Assembly: GCF_003999195.1 (NCBI RefSeq)
Contig: NZ_RJVR01000270.1
Coordinates: 1 to 44,389 of the forward strand
DNA from: Streptomyces soli
GTDB taxonomy: Bacteria; Actinomycetota; Actinomycetes; Streptomycetales; Streptomycetaceae
Direction: 5' to 3'
Length of the DNA: 44,389 bases
The stretch's first letter is position 1. Every line of letters begins with the position of its first letter. Position numbers and translations under genes: made by a program. This document shows positions 22,063 to 30,699 of the stretch, one piece after another. The notes under the pieces are model-generated. The model had not been told where the DNA came from. It saw only the letters and a list, made by a program, of their open reading frames with translations, and did not search any database.

Positions 22063-24174
22063 TCAGTTTCGGCGAAAGTGGAATACGGCGGCGTCAAGAT
22101 CGCCCCGGAGCCCGGTGCGCAGTCCGTGGTGCAGCAGCACCGCGCCCCGGTGGACCTCGCCGGTCGCCACGTCGCTGTACGTCGCCGCCGGGTCGAGCCC
22201 GCGCAGCCGCAGCGCGGGCTGGGGCTCACCGTGGCGCTGGTGGCGCAGCCAGGCCAGGACGACGGTTTCGTCGCCGCGGACGTACTGGACGGCGCTCAGC
22301 TCCTCGCTGGGCGGACGCAGCCGGTACAGCTCGCCGTGCTGCACGACCGGGCGGATCGTCTTGTAGCGGGTGATCCACTCGCGGGCCTCGGTGAGCTCGT
22401 CCTCGCTCCACTTCACCAGGTCGCCGCCGATGCCCAGGACGCCGGCCATGGACGACACGAAGCGATAGCGCAGCGAGCTGACCCGGTCGTTGAGCTGCTC
22501 GTTGGGGCTGTCGGTGACCCAGGCGGCCATCACGCGCGCCGGGTGGATCTGGCTGAATCCGTCCTGGATGGCCAGCCGGTCCAGCGGATCGGTGTTGTCG
22601 GAGGTCCACACCTGGTCGGTACGGGACAGGATGCCGAGGTCGATGCGGCCGCCCCCGCCCGAGCAGGACTCGAAGGCCACGCCGGGGTGGGCGGCGCGCA
22701 GCCGGTCGAGGAGCGCGTACAGCCCGTGCACATGGTCGACCCACAGCCGCTGCGGGTAGGGGTCGCCGGGCCAGCCGGCGTCGGTGAAGCAGCGGTTGAA
22801 GTCCCACTTCACATAGTCGATGGGAGCGCTGTGCAGGAGGGTGTCCAGCTGCTGCCAGAGGTAGTCGCGGACGTCATCGCGGGCGAGGTTCAGGATCAGC
22901 TGGTTGCGGAATTCGGTGCGGCGGCGCCCCGGCTGGTACTGCACCCAATCGGGGTGGGCCCGGTAGAGGTCGCTGTCCGGGTTGACCATCTCCGGCTCGA
23001 CCCAGATGCCGAACTGCATGCCGAGCGCGTGGACGTCGTCGGCGAGCGGCTTGAGTCCGTTGGGGAAGCGGTCGGGGTTGGGGGTCCAGTCACCGAGCCC
23101 GGCCGCGTCGTGCGTGCGCGTCCCGAACCACCCGTCGTCCACCACGAACAGCTCGACGCCCACGTCCGCCGCGCGGCGGGCGAGCGCGCGCTGCCCGGCC
23201 TCGCTGACCTCGAAGTAGGTTGCCTCCCAGGAGTTGTAGAGCACCGGCCGGGACTGCTCGGCGCCGGGGATGACGTGCGCGAGCTGGTAAGCGTGCCAGG
23301 CGCGGCTGCTCGCGCCGAAGCCGCCGTCGGTCCACAGACCGGCGAAGACCGGGGTGGTGTACGACTCCCCCGGCGCCAGCAGCACCAGACCGGCGTCGTC
23401 GTGTCCGGCGCCGCCGACCGCCTGCACCAGACCGTCGGGCAGCAGCTGTACGGCGATGCGCCAGGACCCGGACCAGGCCAGCGCGGCAGACCAGACCTCG
23501 CCGTGCTCCTCCCCCGCGTCACCGGCGTCGAGGGCGATCCAGGGCAGGTGGGCGTGGCTGGTGTGGCCGCGCCGGCTGCCGATGACGTGCTCGCCGTGGC
23601 TGAGGTCGGTGCGGGCCAGCTGGGACTCGGCGGCCCAGCGGCCGTGCAGATGCGACAGCCGCCAGTGGTCCCGTACGGGCAGCGACCAGGCGGCGGCGTC
23701 GGCGCGCAGCAGCTCGACGGGGGCGGTCCGGTCGCCTCCGCCGTGGCTGAGGGTGGCCCAGCGCTCGATGACGTCGGTGCCGGTGCGCAGCCGGTAGTGG
23801 AGGGCGATGTCGACGTGCTGGACGGGGTCGTGGAAGTGCAGCCGCAGCTCGTCCCCGCCGGCGCCTCCCTCGTGGACCTGGTACTCCTCGTAGACCCAGT
23901 CGGTGCCGCGCACGGCCTCGGTACGCGTGGTCAGCGCGGGCCGTACGAAGCGGGGGCCGCCCTCGACCGGGTACTCCTCGCGGCCGTCGAGCAGGGACTC
24001 GAACCCGCGGTGGCCGGGCAGCGGTTCCGCGGCCAGCGCCTCGGCGTCGGCGAGGGTGATGCGCGGCCCCCAGTGGAGGTGCAGCAGCTCGTCCCGCTCC
24101 GTCAGCCGCAGTGCGTAACTGCTGCCGGTTCCTGACAGCAGCCACACCCGTCCGTCGCCACCAACGTCAATCAT
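22063..24174 (-). CDS. GH36 alpha-galactosidase
   Basis: A 703-residue glycoside hydrolase of family 36, which releases alpha-1,6-linked galactose from raffinose-type sugars or galactomannan. The N-terminal beta-sandwich (about 1-300) leads into a TIM barrel. The nucleophile Asp458 lies in YVKWDFN (454-460), the acid/base Asp526 in WTSDNTD, and substrate-binding residues in VVDDGWFGTR and FGIWVEPEMV. The length matches typical tetrameric bacterial members (about 700-740). There is no signal peptide, so it is intracellular. The start MIDVGGDGRVW has AAAAGGGGAAA upstream; the longer open frame to 24408 covers the promoter shared with the phosphatase gene. No transporter or LacI gene is adjacent. 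Confidence 0.92.
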   Translation of the reverse strand: MIDVGGDGRVWLLSGTGSSYALRLTERDELLHLHWGPRITLADAEALAAEPLPGHRGFESLLDGREEYPVEGGPRFVRPALTTRTEAVRGTDWVYEEYQVHEGGAGGDELRLHFHDPVQHVDIALHYRLRTGTDVIERWATLSHGGGDRTAPVELLRADAAAWSLPVRDHWRLSHLHGRWAAESQLARTDLSHGEHVIGSRRGHTSHAHLPWIALDAGDAGEEHGEVWSAALAWSGSWRIAVQLLPDGLVQAVGGAGHDDAGLVLLAPGESYTTPVFAGLWTDGGFGASSRAWHAYQLAHVIPGAEQSRPVLYNSWEATYFEVSEAGQRALARRAADVGVELFVVDDGWFGTRTHDAAGLGDWTPNPDRFPNGLKPLADDVHALGMQFGIWVEPEMVNPDSDLYRAHPDWVQYQPGRRRTEFRNQLILNLARDDVRDYLWQQLDTLLHSAPIDYVKWDFNRCFTDAGWPGDPYPQRLWVDHVHGLYALLDRLRAAHPGVAFESCSGGGGRIDLGILSRTDQVWTSDNTDPLDRLAIQDGFSQIHPARVMAAWVTDSPNEQLNDRVSSLRYRFVSSMAGVLGIGGDLVKWSEDELTEAREWITRYKTIRPVVQHGELYRLRPPSEELSAVQYVRGDETVVLAWLRHQRHGEPQPALRLRGLDPAATYSDVATGEVHRGAVLLHHGLRTGLRGDLDAAVFHFRRN

Positions 24175-24322
24175 CAAATTTCCCCTTTTCCGATCAGACT
24201 CGAACATCATCGGTTGACAGGGGGTGAATGGCAATGGTCGTCGGGGCACATACCACTCGGTACGGGATTCGCATGGTTGTCGTATGGTCGGCAGGAGTCC
24301 GACCCGATTCCAAGGAGTGCCG

Positions 24323-25141
24323 GTGACCCAGCAGAGCCCGCAGACCGCCTCGACCGAGCCCGAGCTCACCGGCGTACGCAACTTCCGCGACGTCGGCGGA
24401 CTCCCCACGGCCGACGGCCGCCGGGTAGGGCACGGGCGGCTCTTCCGCAGCGGGCACCTGGCTCACACCACGGACAGCGACGCCGAATTCCTGGCCTCGC
24501 TCGGTCTGCACACCATCTTCGATTTCCGCAACGCCGCCGACATCAAGCTGGAGGGCCCCGACGTCGCGCTCCCGGGCGTACGCAACATCAACATGCCGCT
24601 CAGCGACCCGGCCTCCGGCGCGGAGTTCTGGGGCATCGTGCGCGACGGCGACCTGGACGCCCTGCGGAAGATCCTGGGCGACGGCAAGGCGGCCCAGCGC
24701 ATGGTCGACGCGTACGTACGGATCATCCTGGACCGCACCGAGGAGCACGGGCGGATGCTGGAGCTGCTCGCCGAGGAGGAGTCGGTGCCCGCCCTGCTGC
24801 ACTGCGCCGCGGGCAAGGACCGGGCCGGCACCTCGATCGCGATCATCCTGCTCGCCCTCGGCGTCGAGCGCGCCGCCATCGAGGCCGATTACCTGGCCAG
24901 CAACGCCGCCCACCGCCGCTACCGCGTCAAGCGCGGCGACAACGCCGAGCCCGCGGCCACCCCCGAGGTCATGGAGCTGCTCAGCCCGCTCTTCGAGGCC
25001 CGCGCCGAGTACCTGGCGTCCGCCTTCGACACCATCGAGTCGCACTGGGGTTCCGTCGACGCCTACCTCTCGGAAGGTCTGGGCCTGATCCCCGCCCGCC
25101 GCGAGCGACTGCGCGAGCTGCTCCTCGAGGACGCCTCCTGA
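24323..25141 (+). CDS. Tyrosine/serine protein phosphatase (PtpB-like)
   Basis: A 272-residue phosphatase of the MptpB/SiwC type. The front LTGVRNFRDVGGLP (about 15-28) is characteristic. The P-loop HCAAGKDRAG gives Cys161 as nucleophile and Arg167 (CX5R), with the extra Lys and Asp (KDR) that mark the dual phosphotyrosine/phosphoinositide subgroup. The active site is thus complete. No signal peptide is visible. The GTG at 24323 is chosen because AAGGAG lies 5-10 bases upstream; the longer frame from 24224 overlaps the galactosidase promoter. It runs divergently from the galactosidase gene and converges on the DUF6126 gene with a gap of 13 bases. The substrate is unknown. Confidence 0.88.
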   Translation: MTQQSPQTASTEPELTGVRNFRDVGGLPTADGRRVGHGRLFRSGHLAHTTDSDAEFLASLGLHTIFDFRNAADIKLEGPDVALPGVRNINMPLSDPASGAEFWGIVRDGDLDALRKILGDGKAAQRMVDAYVRIILDRTEEHGRMLELLAEEESVPALLHCAAGKDRAGTSIAIILLALGVERAAIEADYLASNAAHRRYRVKRGDNAEPAATPEVMELLSPLFEARAEYLASAFDTIESHWGSVDAYLSEGLGLIPARRERLRELLLEDAS

Positions 25142-25154
25142 CCGACCCGCCCGG

Positions 25155-25292
25155 CTACTTGGCCCCGGCGAGGTGGAAGATCAGGTAGAAGAAGCCCGCG
25201 AAGAAGTGCACCCCCACCAGGTAGACGAAGGCACGGACCTTGAACCCCATGGGGGCCTTCCCTGAAGTCACGACGGTCTTCTCTCTTGGCAT
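25155..25292 (-). CDS. DUF6126 family small membrane protein
   Basis: A 45-residue protein: a short basic N-terminus (MPREKTVVTSGKAPMGFK), then one membrane helix (AFVYLVGVHFFAGFFYLIFH) and the ending LAGAK. It starts 5 bases after the stop of the XRE-cupin gene, so the two are an operon. DUF6126 proteins are recognised mainly by this neighbourhood, and no function is known. The helix contains five phenylalanines and two histidines, which could mediate packing with another membrane protein or ligand sensing. Genes this short are easily missed; coupling to the upstream gene is the main support. It may tether or inhibit the regulator. Confidence 0.8.
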   Translation of the reverse strand: MPREKTVVTSGKAPMGFKVRAFVYLVGVHFFAGFFYLIFHLAGAK

Positions 25293-25297
25293 TTGGC

Positions 25298-25867
25298 TCA
25301 GCCGATGCACAGATCGGCGATGCCGCTTCGCAGCAGCGTGTGGACGAACAAAAGGTCGACACCGGCCTGCGATCCAGCGGCGATACGGTGCGGGGTCAGC
25401 GAGTCGAAGTGCGCGCTGTCGCCCGGGGCCAGCACGTGTACGGCGTCGCCGAGGGTGAGCCGCAGCTCGCCCTTGAGGACGTACAGCCACTCCTCACCGG
25501 GATGGACTCGGACCAGGCCCTCCTGCGGGCCCGCGGGCACATGCAGCCGCAGCGCCTGTATCGCCTTGCCGGGGCCGCCGGCCTGCCAGTACGTCCAGCC
25601 CCCGGCCTCGACCGGCTCCATCCTGGCCGCCCGCACCACCGGGTCGCGGTCGGTCGGCGTCTCACCCAGCAGGTCGGATACCGTTGTTCCGTAGGCCCGC
25701 GCGAGGGCCAGCAGCATGGGCAGCGAGGGCTGCCGCCGCCCGGTCTCCAGGCGGGACAGATGCGCGGGAGACAACCCGACGCGGGCGGCCGCCTCCTCCA
25801 GGGTCAGACCGCCCTCGCGGCGCAGCTCACGCAGGCGCGGCGCGACCTCGGGCAGAGTTTCGCTCAT
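25298..25867 (-). CDS. XRE-cupin transcriptional regulator at the end of the hopanoid cluster
   Basis: 189 residues: an N-terminal XRE helix-turn-helix (about 10-65, LRREGGLTLEEAAARVGLSP then HLSRLETGRRQP) and a C-terminal cupin (about 110-180; VRVHPGEEWLYVLKGELRLT, VLAPGDSAHFDSLTPH). XRE-cupin proteins sense small ligands and repress nearby genes. The promoter contains an inverted repeat CAGGT-(6)-ACCTG covering a TATACC -10 box that ends only 6 bases before the ATG. The message is therefore probably leaderless, and the repeat is a likely autoregulatory operator. It lies beyond the hpnO terminator but on the same strand, and control of hopanoid genes is a testable inference. Confidence 0.9.
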   Translation of the reverse strand: MSETLPEVAPRLRELRREGGLTLEEAAARVGLSPAHLSRLETGRRQPSLPMLLALARAYGTTVSDLLGETPTDRDPVVRAARMEPVEAGGWTYWQAGGPGKAIQALRLHVPAGPQEGLVRVHPGEEWLYVLKGELRLTLGDAVHVLAPGDSAHFDSLTPHRIAAGSQAGVDLLFVHTLLRSGIADLCIG

Positions 25868-25871
25868 ACAT

Positions 25872-25887
25872 CAGGTATACAGACCTG
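25872..25887 (-). promoter_or_regulatory. Operator-like repeat over a leaderless -10 box
   Basis: CAGGT (25872-25876) and ACCTG (25883-25887) form an inverted repeat. The reverse-strand hexamer TATACC (25879-25874) lies inside it and ends 6 bases before the ATG of the XRE-cupin gene. Transcription starting about 7 bases after this box would begin at the ATG itself. Confidence 0.5.
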
Positions 25888-25890
25888 GAC

Positions 25891-25921
25891 GCCTGGGAGG
25901 CAAAGTCCTTGCCTCCCAGGC
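25891..25921 (-). terminator. hpnO terminator
   Basis: GCCTGGGAGGCAA (25891-25903) and TTGCCTCCCAGGC (25909-25921) form a perfect 13-base stem with a 5-base loop, 8 bases after the hpnO stop. It should end the hpnO message and separate it from the XRE-cupin gene. Confidence 0.85.
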
Positions 25922-25929
25922 AAAACGCC

Positions 25930-27327
25930 TCAGCGGTTGGCAACCGCCTGCTTCACCAGCGTCTTTCCGAAGTCCCACATGAGCCCGCCGCCCCCGTGGG
26001 CGTCGTCCATCACCTCTGTGAACGCATTCACGAAGCGATCCACTTCCCGTTCCCCGATCACCAGCGGCGGGATCAGCTTGATCACTTCCAGGTGATCGCC
26101 CGACACCTGCGTGAGGATCCGGTGCCGCTGCAGCAGCGGCACCACCACCATCTGCGCGAACAGCCCCTTCCGGGCCGCCTGCAGCATCGTCCAGCGACTG
26201 CGCAGCCCCAGCGACTTCGGCCGGCCGAACTCGATGCCGATCATCAGACCCCGGCCGCGCACCTCGTGCAGCAGCTCGTAGCGGTCCACGAGCGCTGCGA
26301 GCCGGGTGCGCAGGAGTTCGCCGGTGACGCGGGCGTTCGCGACCACCTGCTCGTCCTCCATGACGGACAGCGTCGCCAGGCCCGCAGCCATGGCCTGCGC
26401 GTTCGAGCCGAAGCTCGCCGAGTGGACCAGGACCCGGTCCATGGACGAGTAGACCTTCTTGAAGATCCAGTCCTTGCCGAGCGTCGCCCCCACGGGCACA
26501 TAGCCGCCCGACAGCGACTTCGCCACGCACACCAGGTCCGGCTCGACCCCGTCCTCGTGCTGGTAGGCGAAGAAGGCGCCGGTCCTGCCGATTCCGGTCT
26601 GCACCTCGTCCGCGATCAGCAGGCCCTTGTGGCGGTGCAGCAGCTCCTGCGCCGCCCGCAGATAACCGGGCGGCGCCTCCTGCACGCCCTTGCCCTGGAT
26701 CGGCTCCACGATCAGCGCCGCGACATCGCCGCGCTTCAGCTCCTTCTCCAGTGCCTCCAGATCGCCCAGCGGCACCGCCGTGTCCGGCAGCAGCGGGGCG
26801 AAGCCGTCGCGGAAGCCGTCCTCCCCGTTGACCGACAGCGACCCGGTCGTCAGCCCGTGGAAGGCATGCCCGCAGTACAGCACCCGCGGCTTCCCCGTCG
26901 CGTATCGGGCGAACTTCAGGGCCGTCTCCACCGCCTCCGTACCGCTGTTCCCGAAGAACACCCGGTCCAGATGCGGGGCATACGTCAGCAACTTCTCCGC
27001 CAGCAGCCCCGGCAACGGCTGGCAGTCGAACCGCGTCAGGTCGGCCAGCCCGGCGTCCAGCACGTCGTGCAGCGCCTTCCGTACGACCGGGTGGTGCCGG
27101 CCCAGGCCCATCACCCCGAACCCGGCGAGCATGTCGAGGTAGTCCTGCCCCTCGGCATCCCAGAAGTACGCGCCCTCCGCGCGCTCGTAGACCTTGTCGA
27201 AGCCGATCGTGTGCAGCATGCGCGGCAACTGATGGTTCAGGTACTTCGCATGCAGCTCATACCGCTCGCCGCCGCGCTCGGCCAGCAGCCCCGCCAGATC
27301 AAAACCCTTCGGCTCCGCCGCTGTCAT
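25930..27327 (-). CDS. hpnO: HpnO, class III PLP aminotransferase of hopanoid side-chain synthesis
   Basis: A 465-residue PLP enzyme of the acetylornithine/GABA aminotransferase class. GNSGTEAVETALKFAR is the PLP phosphate site, LLIADEVQTGIGRTG carries the Asp that binds the pyridine nitrogen, and VAKSLSGGYVPVG contains the Schiff-base lysine. In hopanoid clusters HpnO converts the C35 hopanoid aldehyde derived from ribosylhopane to aminobacteriohopanetriol. The assignment rests on the fold plus position after hpnH, ispG and dxs. The start MTAAEPKGFDLAGLL follows a purine-rich stretch. A 300-base gap with a terminator separates it from dxs, so it probably has its own promoter. A perfect hairpin ends it. 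Confidence 0.9.
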   Translation of the reverse strand: MTAAEPKGFDLAGLLAERGGERYELHAKYLNHQLPRMLHTIGFDKVYERAEGAYFWDAEGQDYLDMLAGFGVMGLGRHHPVVRKALHDVLDAGLADLTRFDCQPLPGLLAEKLLTYAPHLDRVFFGNSGTEAVETALKFARYATGKPRVLYCGHAFHGLTTGSLSVNGEDGFRDGFAPLLPDTAVPLGDLEALEKELKRGDVAALIVEPIQGKGVQEAPPGYLRAAQELLHRHKGLLIADEVQTGIGRTGAFFAYQHEDGVEPDLVCVAKSLSGGYVPVGATLGKDWIFKKVYSSMDRVLVHSASFGSNAQAMAAGLATLSVMEDEQVVANARVTGELLRTRLAALVDRYELLHEVRGRGLMIGIEFGRPKSLGLRSRWTMLQAARKGLFAQMVVVPLLQRHRILTQVSGDHLEVIKLIPPLVIGEREVDRFVNAFTEVMDDAHGGGGLMWDFGKTLVKQAVANR

Positions 27328-27383
27328 CGTCTCCGGTTCCCTTCATAGTGCAAGCCTCCTGGACCCCCGACGACCTCCGGGTT

Positions 27384-27448
27384 GGGGGTAGGCCGTCCTC
27401 CCCCAGCCAGACACTGGGTGGGGGTACCCCCTCGCGAAGCTGAGGGGG
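27384..27448. repeat. Nested inverted repeats (Streptomyces-type intergenic palindromic element)
   Basis: The 301 bases between dxs and hpnO (27328-27628) contain no gene. Inside them, CCCCCA...TGGGGG arms, the palindrome GGGGGTACCCCC (27420-27431) and CCCCCTC (27427-27433) with GAGGGGG (27442-27448) share bases, so only one or two of these hairpins can form at a time. GGGGGTACCCCC-containing elements recur between Streptomyces genes. They may affect message ends or be mobile repeats; no start signal for hpnO was recognised. Confidence 0.6.
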
Positions 27449-27601
27449 AGGGCTGGCACAACCCGGCCACGGACCTGAGGCCGCCGACGCACCACCGGCC
27501 ACCCGCCCTCGGGGTGCCCACCCTTGCCGGCGCGCGGCCGGGAGGTGCCCCCCTCTCACTCCGCTCGCCTTGCGGAACGCTCTCCCACAACCTGCTGGGG
27601 T

Positions 27602-27619
27602 CTGGGGCGGCAGCCCCAG
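27602..27619 (-). terminator. dxs terminator
   Basis: CTGGGGC-GGCA-GCCCCAG forms a 7-base G/C stem 9 bases after the dxs stop. This form of stem directly after a stop is common in the genus. It implies that the hpnC-to-dxs message ends here. Confidence 0.65.
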
Positions 27620-27628
27620 CGGCCGCGC

Positions 27629-29506
27629 TCACGTCGGCCCGATTCGCGTCAGCGTCGCACCGATGCGCCCCGCGATCTCGGAGGGCGTGAGACCGATCTC
27701 GGCGAGGAGCTCACCCCGCTTGGCGTGCGCCAGGAACTGCTGGGGGATGCCGAAGTCCCGCACGGGTATGTCCACTTCCGCGTCCCGCAGCGCTTGCGCG
27801 ACCGCGGAGCCGACGCCGCCCGCGCGGCCGTTGTCCTCGACGACGGCGACCATGCGGTGTGCCGCGGCCAGAGGGGCGAGCGCGGGGTCGACGGGCTTGA
27901 CCCAGCGGGGGTCGACGACGGTGGCGCCGATGCCGCGTTCGCGCAGGAGCGCGGCGGCGGCGAGGCAGACGGGGGCGAGGGCGCCGATGGAGACGAGGAG
28001 GACGTCGGGGGTGTCGCCGCAGGCCAGGACGTCGAGGCCGCCGATGCGGTCGATGGCGGGCAGCGGCTCGCCGACCGTCTCTTTGGGGAAGCGGATGACG
28101 GTCGGGGCGTCGTCGACGTCGACCGCCTCCCGCAGCTGCGCGCGCAGCGCGTCCGCGTCGCGCGGGGCGGCGATCCGCAGGCCGGGGACGACCTGGAGGA
28201 TGGACATGTCCCACATGCCGTTGTGGGAGGCGCCGTCGTCGCCGGTGACGCCGGCGCGGTCCAGGGCGAAGGTGACGCCGCAGCGGTGCAGGGCGACATC
28301 CATCAGGACCTGGTCGAAGGCGCGGTTCAGGAAGGTCGCGTAGACCGCGACCACCGGATGCAGCCCGCCCGTGGCGAGGCCGGCCGCCGAGACCACCGCG
28401 TGCTGCTCGGCGATACCGACGTCGTAGACCCGGTCCGGGAAGGCCTGGGCGAACTTGTCCAGGCCGACCGGCTGCAGCATCGCCGCCGTGATGGCGACGA
28501 CGTCCGGCCGCTCGGCCCCGATCTTCAGCATCTCGTCGCCGAAGACCGAGGTCCACTTGGGCCCGTTGGACGGGGTGAGCGGTTCGCAGGTCAGCGGATC
28601 CATCGCACCCACCGCATGGAAGCGGTCGGCCTCGTCCTGCTCGGCGAAGGCGTAGCCGCGCCCCTTCTCCGTGAGGCAGTGGATGAGGACGGGCCCGTGG
28701 AAGCGCTTGGCCCGCCGCAGGGCCGACTCGACGGCCGTGATGTCGTGGCCGTCGATCGGGCCGACGTATTTCAGGCCGAGGTCCTCGAACATGCCCTGCG
28801 GGGCGAAGGCGTCCTTGAAGCCCTTCTTCGCGCCGTGCAGGGACTCGTAGAGCGGCTTGCCAATGACGGGGGTGTGCTGGAGCACCTGTTTGCCCCAGGC
28901 GAGGAAGTGCTCGTAGCCGTCCGTGGTGCGCAGGGTGGCCAGGTGGTTGGCCAGGCCCCCGATCGTGGGTGCGTACGAGCGCTCGTTGTCGTTGACGACG
29001 ATAATCAGCGGCCGGTCCTTGGCGGCGGCGATGTTGTTGAGCGCCTCCCAGGCCATGCCGCCGGTGAGCGCGCCGTCGCCGATGACGGCGACGACGTGGT
29101 CGGACCGGCCGAGGACCTGGTTGGCCTTGGACAGGCCGTCGGCCCAGCCGAGGACGGTGGAGGCGTGACTGTTCTCGATGACGTCGTGCTCGGACTCGGC
29201 CCGCGAGGGGTAGCCGGACAGGCCGCCCTTTATACGCAGCTTGGAGAAATCCTGACGGCCAGTCAAGATCTTGTGTACGTACGACTGGTGGCCGGTGTCC
29301 CACAGGATGCGGTCGACCGGGGAGTCGAAGACCCGGTGGAGGGCGATGGTCAGTTCGACCACGCCGAGGTTCGGGCCCAGATGGCCGCCGGTGCGGGCGA
29401 CGGCATGGACGAGGAAGTGGCGGAGCTCCTCGGCGAGTTCAGGCAGTAGCGGCTCTGGCAGTGCCTTCAGATCTCGCGGGCCTCGGATGTTTTCGAGCAT
29501 CGACAC
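27629..29506 (-). CDS. dxs: 1-Deoxy-D-xylulose-5-phosphate synthase
   Basis: A 625-residue thiamine-diphosphate enzyme that joins pyruvate and glyceraldehyde-3-phosphate in the first step of the MEP isoprenoid pathway. The catalytic histidine region [15 protein letters not shown] and the TPP motif [16 protein letters not shown] lie in domain I. The transketolase-like middle has [11 protein letters not shown], and the C-terminal domain has [15 protein letters not shown]. It is full length. It follows ispG by 36 bases within the hopanoid cluster, so it is likely a second, dedicated copy feeding hopene synthesis, with housekeeping isoprenoids served by another copy elsewhere (inferred). It starts [14 protein letters not shown]. 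Confidence 0.95.
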   Translation of the reverse strand: MSMLENIRGPRDLKALPEPLLPELAEELRHFLVHAVARTGGHLGPNLGVVELTIALHRVFDSPVDRILWDTGHQSYVHKILTGRQDFSKLRIKGGLSGYPSRAESEHDVIENSHASTVLGWADGLSKANQVLGRSDHVVAVIGDGALTGGMAWEALNNIAAAKDRPLIIVVNDNERSYAPTIGGLANHLATLRTTDGYEHFLAWGKQVLQHTPVIGKPLYESLHGAKKGFKDAFAPQGMFEDLGLKYVGPIDGHDITAVESALRRAKRFHGPVLIHCLTEKGRGYAFAEQDEADRFHAVGAMDPLTCEPLTPSNGPKWTSVFGDEMLKIGAERPDVVAITAAMLQPVGLDKFAQAFPDRVYDVGIAEQHAVVSAAGLATGGLHPVVAVYATFLNRAFDQVLMDVALHRCGVTFALDRAGVTGDDGASHNGMWDMSILQVVPGLRIAAPRDADALRAQLREAVDVDDAPTVIRFPKETVGEPLPAIDRIGGLDVLACGDTPDVLLVSIGALAPVCLAAAALLRERGIGATVVDPRWVKPVDPALAPLAAAHRMVAVVEDNGRAGGVGSAVAQALRDAEVDIPVRDFGIPQQFLAHAKRGELLAEIGLTPSEIAGRIGATLTRIGPT

Positions 29507-29542
29507 GTTCGGACCTCGTTCCCCCTACCGGGATTGCTTCGT

Positions 29543-30697
29543 TCAGCTCACGCTGACCTGAGGCTCGCCGGACATCGCGCCGTCGGCCTCCATCTCCTCC
29601 GCGATCTTCATGGCCTCTTCGATGAGGGTCTCCACGATCTTCGACTCGGGCACCGTCTTGATGACCTCCCCCTTGACGAAGATCTGCCCCTTGCCGTTGC
29701 CGGACGCGACGCCGAGGTCCGCTTCGCGGGCCTCACCGGGACCGTTGACGACGCAGCCCATGACCGCGACGCGCAAAGGCACCTCCATGCCCTCCAGACC
29801 TGCCGACACCTGGTCGGCGAGCTTGTAGACGTCGACCTGGGCCCGCCCGCAGGACGGGCAGGAGACGATCTCCAGCCGCCGCTGCCGCAGGTTCAGCGAC
29901 TCCAGGATCTGGATGCCGACCTTGACCTCCTCCGCCGGAGGCGCCGACAGCGAGACGCGGATCGTGTCGCCGATCCCCTCGCTCAGCAGTGCCCCGAAGG
30001 CGACGGCCGACTTGATCGTGCCCTGGAACGCCGGGCCCGCCTCCGTCACCCCCAGGTGCAGCGGATAGTCGCACTTCGCCGCCAGTTGCCGGTAGGCGTT
30101 GACCATCACCACCGGGTCGTTGTGCTTCACCGAGATCTTGATGTCCCGGAAGCCGTGCTCCTCGAACAGCGAGCACTCCCACAGCGCCGACTCCACCAGC
30201 GCCTCGGGCGTCGCCTTGCCGTACTTCTCCAGCAGCCGGCGGTCCAGCGAACCGGCGTTGACGCCGATCCGGATCGGCACCCCCGCCCCGGTCGCCGCCT
30301 TGGCTATCTCCTTGACCTTGTCGTCGAACTGCCGGATGTTGCCCGGGTTTACCCGGACCGCCGCACACCCCGCGTCGATCGCCGCGAAGACGTACTTCGG
30401 CTGGAAATGGATGTCCGCGATCACCGGGATCTGCGACTTCTTGGCAATCGCCGGCAGGGCGTCCGCGTCGTCCTGCGATGGGCAGGCGACGCGTACGATC
30501 TGGCAGCCCGAGGCCGTCAGCTCCGCGATCTGCTGCAGGGTGGCGTTGATGTCCGCCGTCGGTGTCGTCGTCATCGACTGCACCGACACAGGGGCGTCGC
30601 CGCCCACCGCCACCGGCCCGACCTGGATCTGTCGGGACCGGCGGCGGGGAGCGAGCGTCGAGGGGACTGCGGGCAGCCCCAGATTGATCGGTTCCAT
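29543..30697 (-). CDS. ispG: 4-Hydroxy-3-methylbut-2-enyl diphosphate synthase
   Basis: A 384-residue iron-sulphur enzyme (GcpE) that reduces methylerythritol cyclodiphosphate to HMBPP late in the MEP pathway. The TIM-barrel front has [19 protein letters not shown]. The [4Fe-4S] ligands are in ISCPSCGR-type sequence (here [12 protein letters not shown]) and in [16 protein letters not shown], and a glutamate supplies the fourth ligand. It begins 2 bases after the hpnH stop. Together with dxs it supplies precursor within the hopanoid cluster, so the operon carries the first and a late MEP step. A separate housekeeping copy probably exists. No damaged motif was seen. Confidence 0.95.
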   Translation of the reverse strand: MEPINLGLPAVPSTLAPRRRSRQIQVGPVAVGGDAPVSVQSMTTTPTADINATLQQIAELTASGCQIVRVACPSQDDADALPAIAKKSQIPVIADIHFQPKYVFAAIDAGCAAVRVNPGNIRQFDDKVKEIAKAATGAGVPIRIGVNAGSLDRRLLEKYGKATPEALVESALWECSLFEEHGFRDIKISVKHNDPVVMVNAYRQLAAKCDYPLHLGVTEAGPAFQGTIKSAVAFGALLSEGIGDTIRVSLSAPPAEEVKVGIQILESLNLRQRRLEIVSCPSCGRAQVDVYKLADQVSAGLEGMEVPLRVAVMGCVVNGPGEAREADLGVASGNGKGQIFVKGEVIKTVPESKIVETLIEEAMKIAEEMEADGAMSGEPQVSVS

Positions 30698-30699
30698 GG

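Noticed and set aside
22045..24135. 696-codon plus-strand frame opposite the alpha-galactosidase
   Set aside because: Shadow of a GH36 gene that has all catalytic residues; the plus-strand product has no recognisable domain.
27420..27431. GGGGGTACCCCC palindrome considered as a replication origin or attachment site
   Set aside because: No DnaA boxes, integrase or tRNA gene nearby; such palindromes are common between genes in this genus.
27524..29449. 641-codon plus-strand frame opposite dxs
   Set aside because: Antisense shadow; dxs is complete on the reverse strand.
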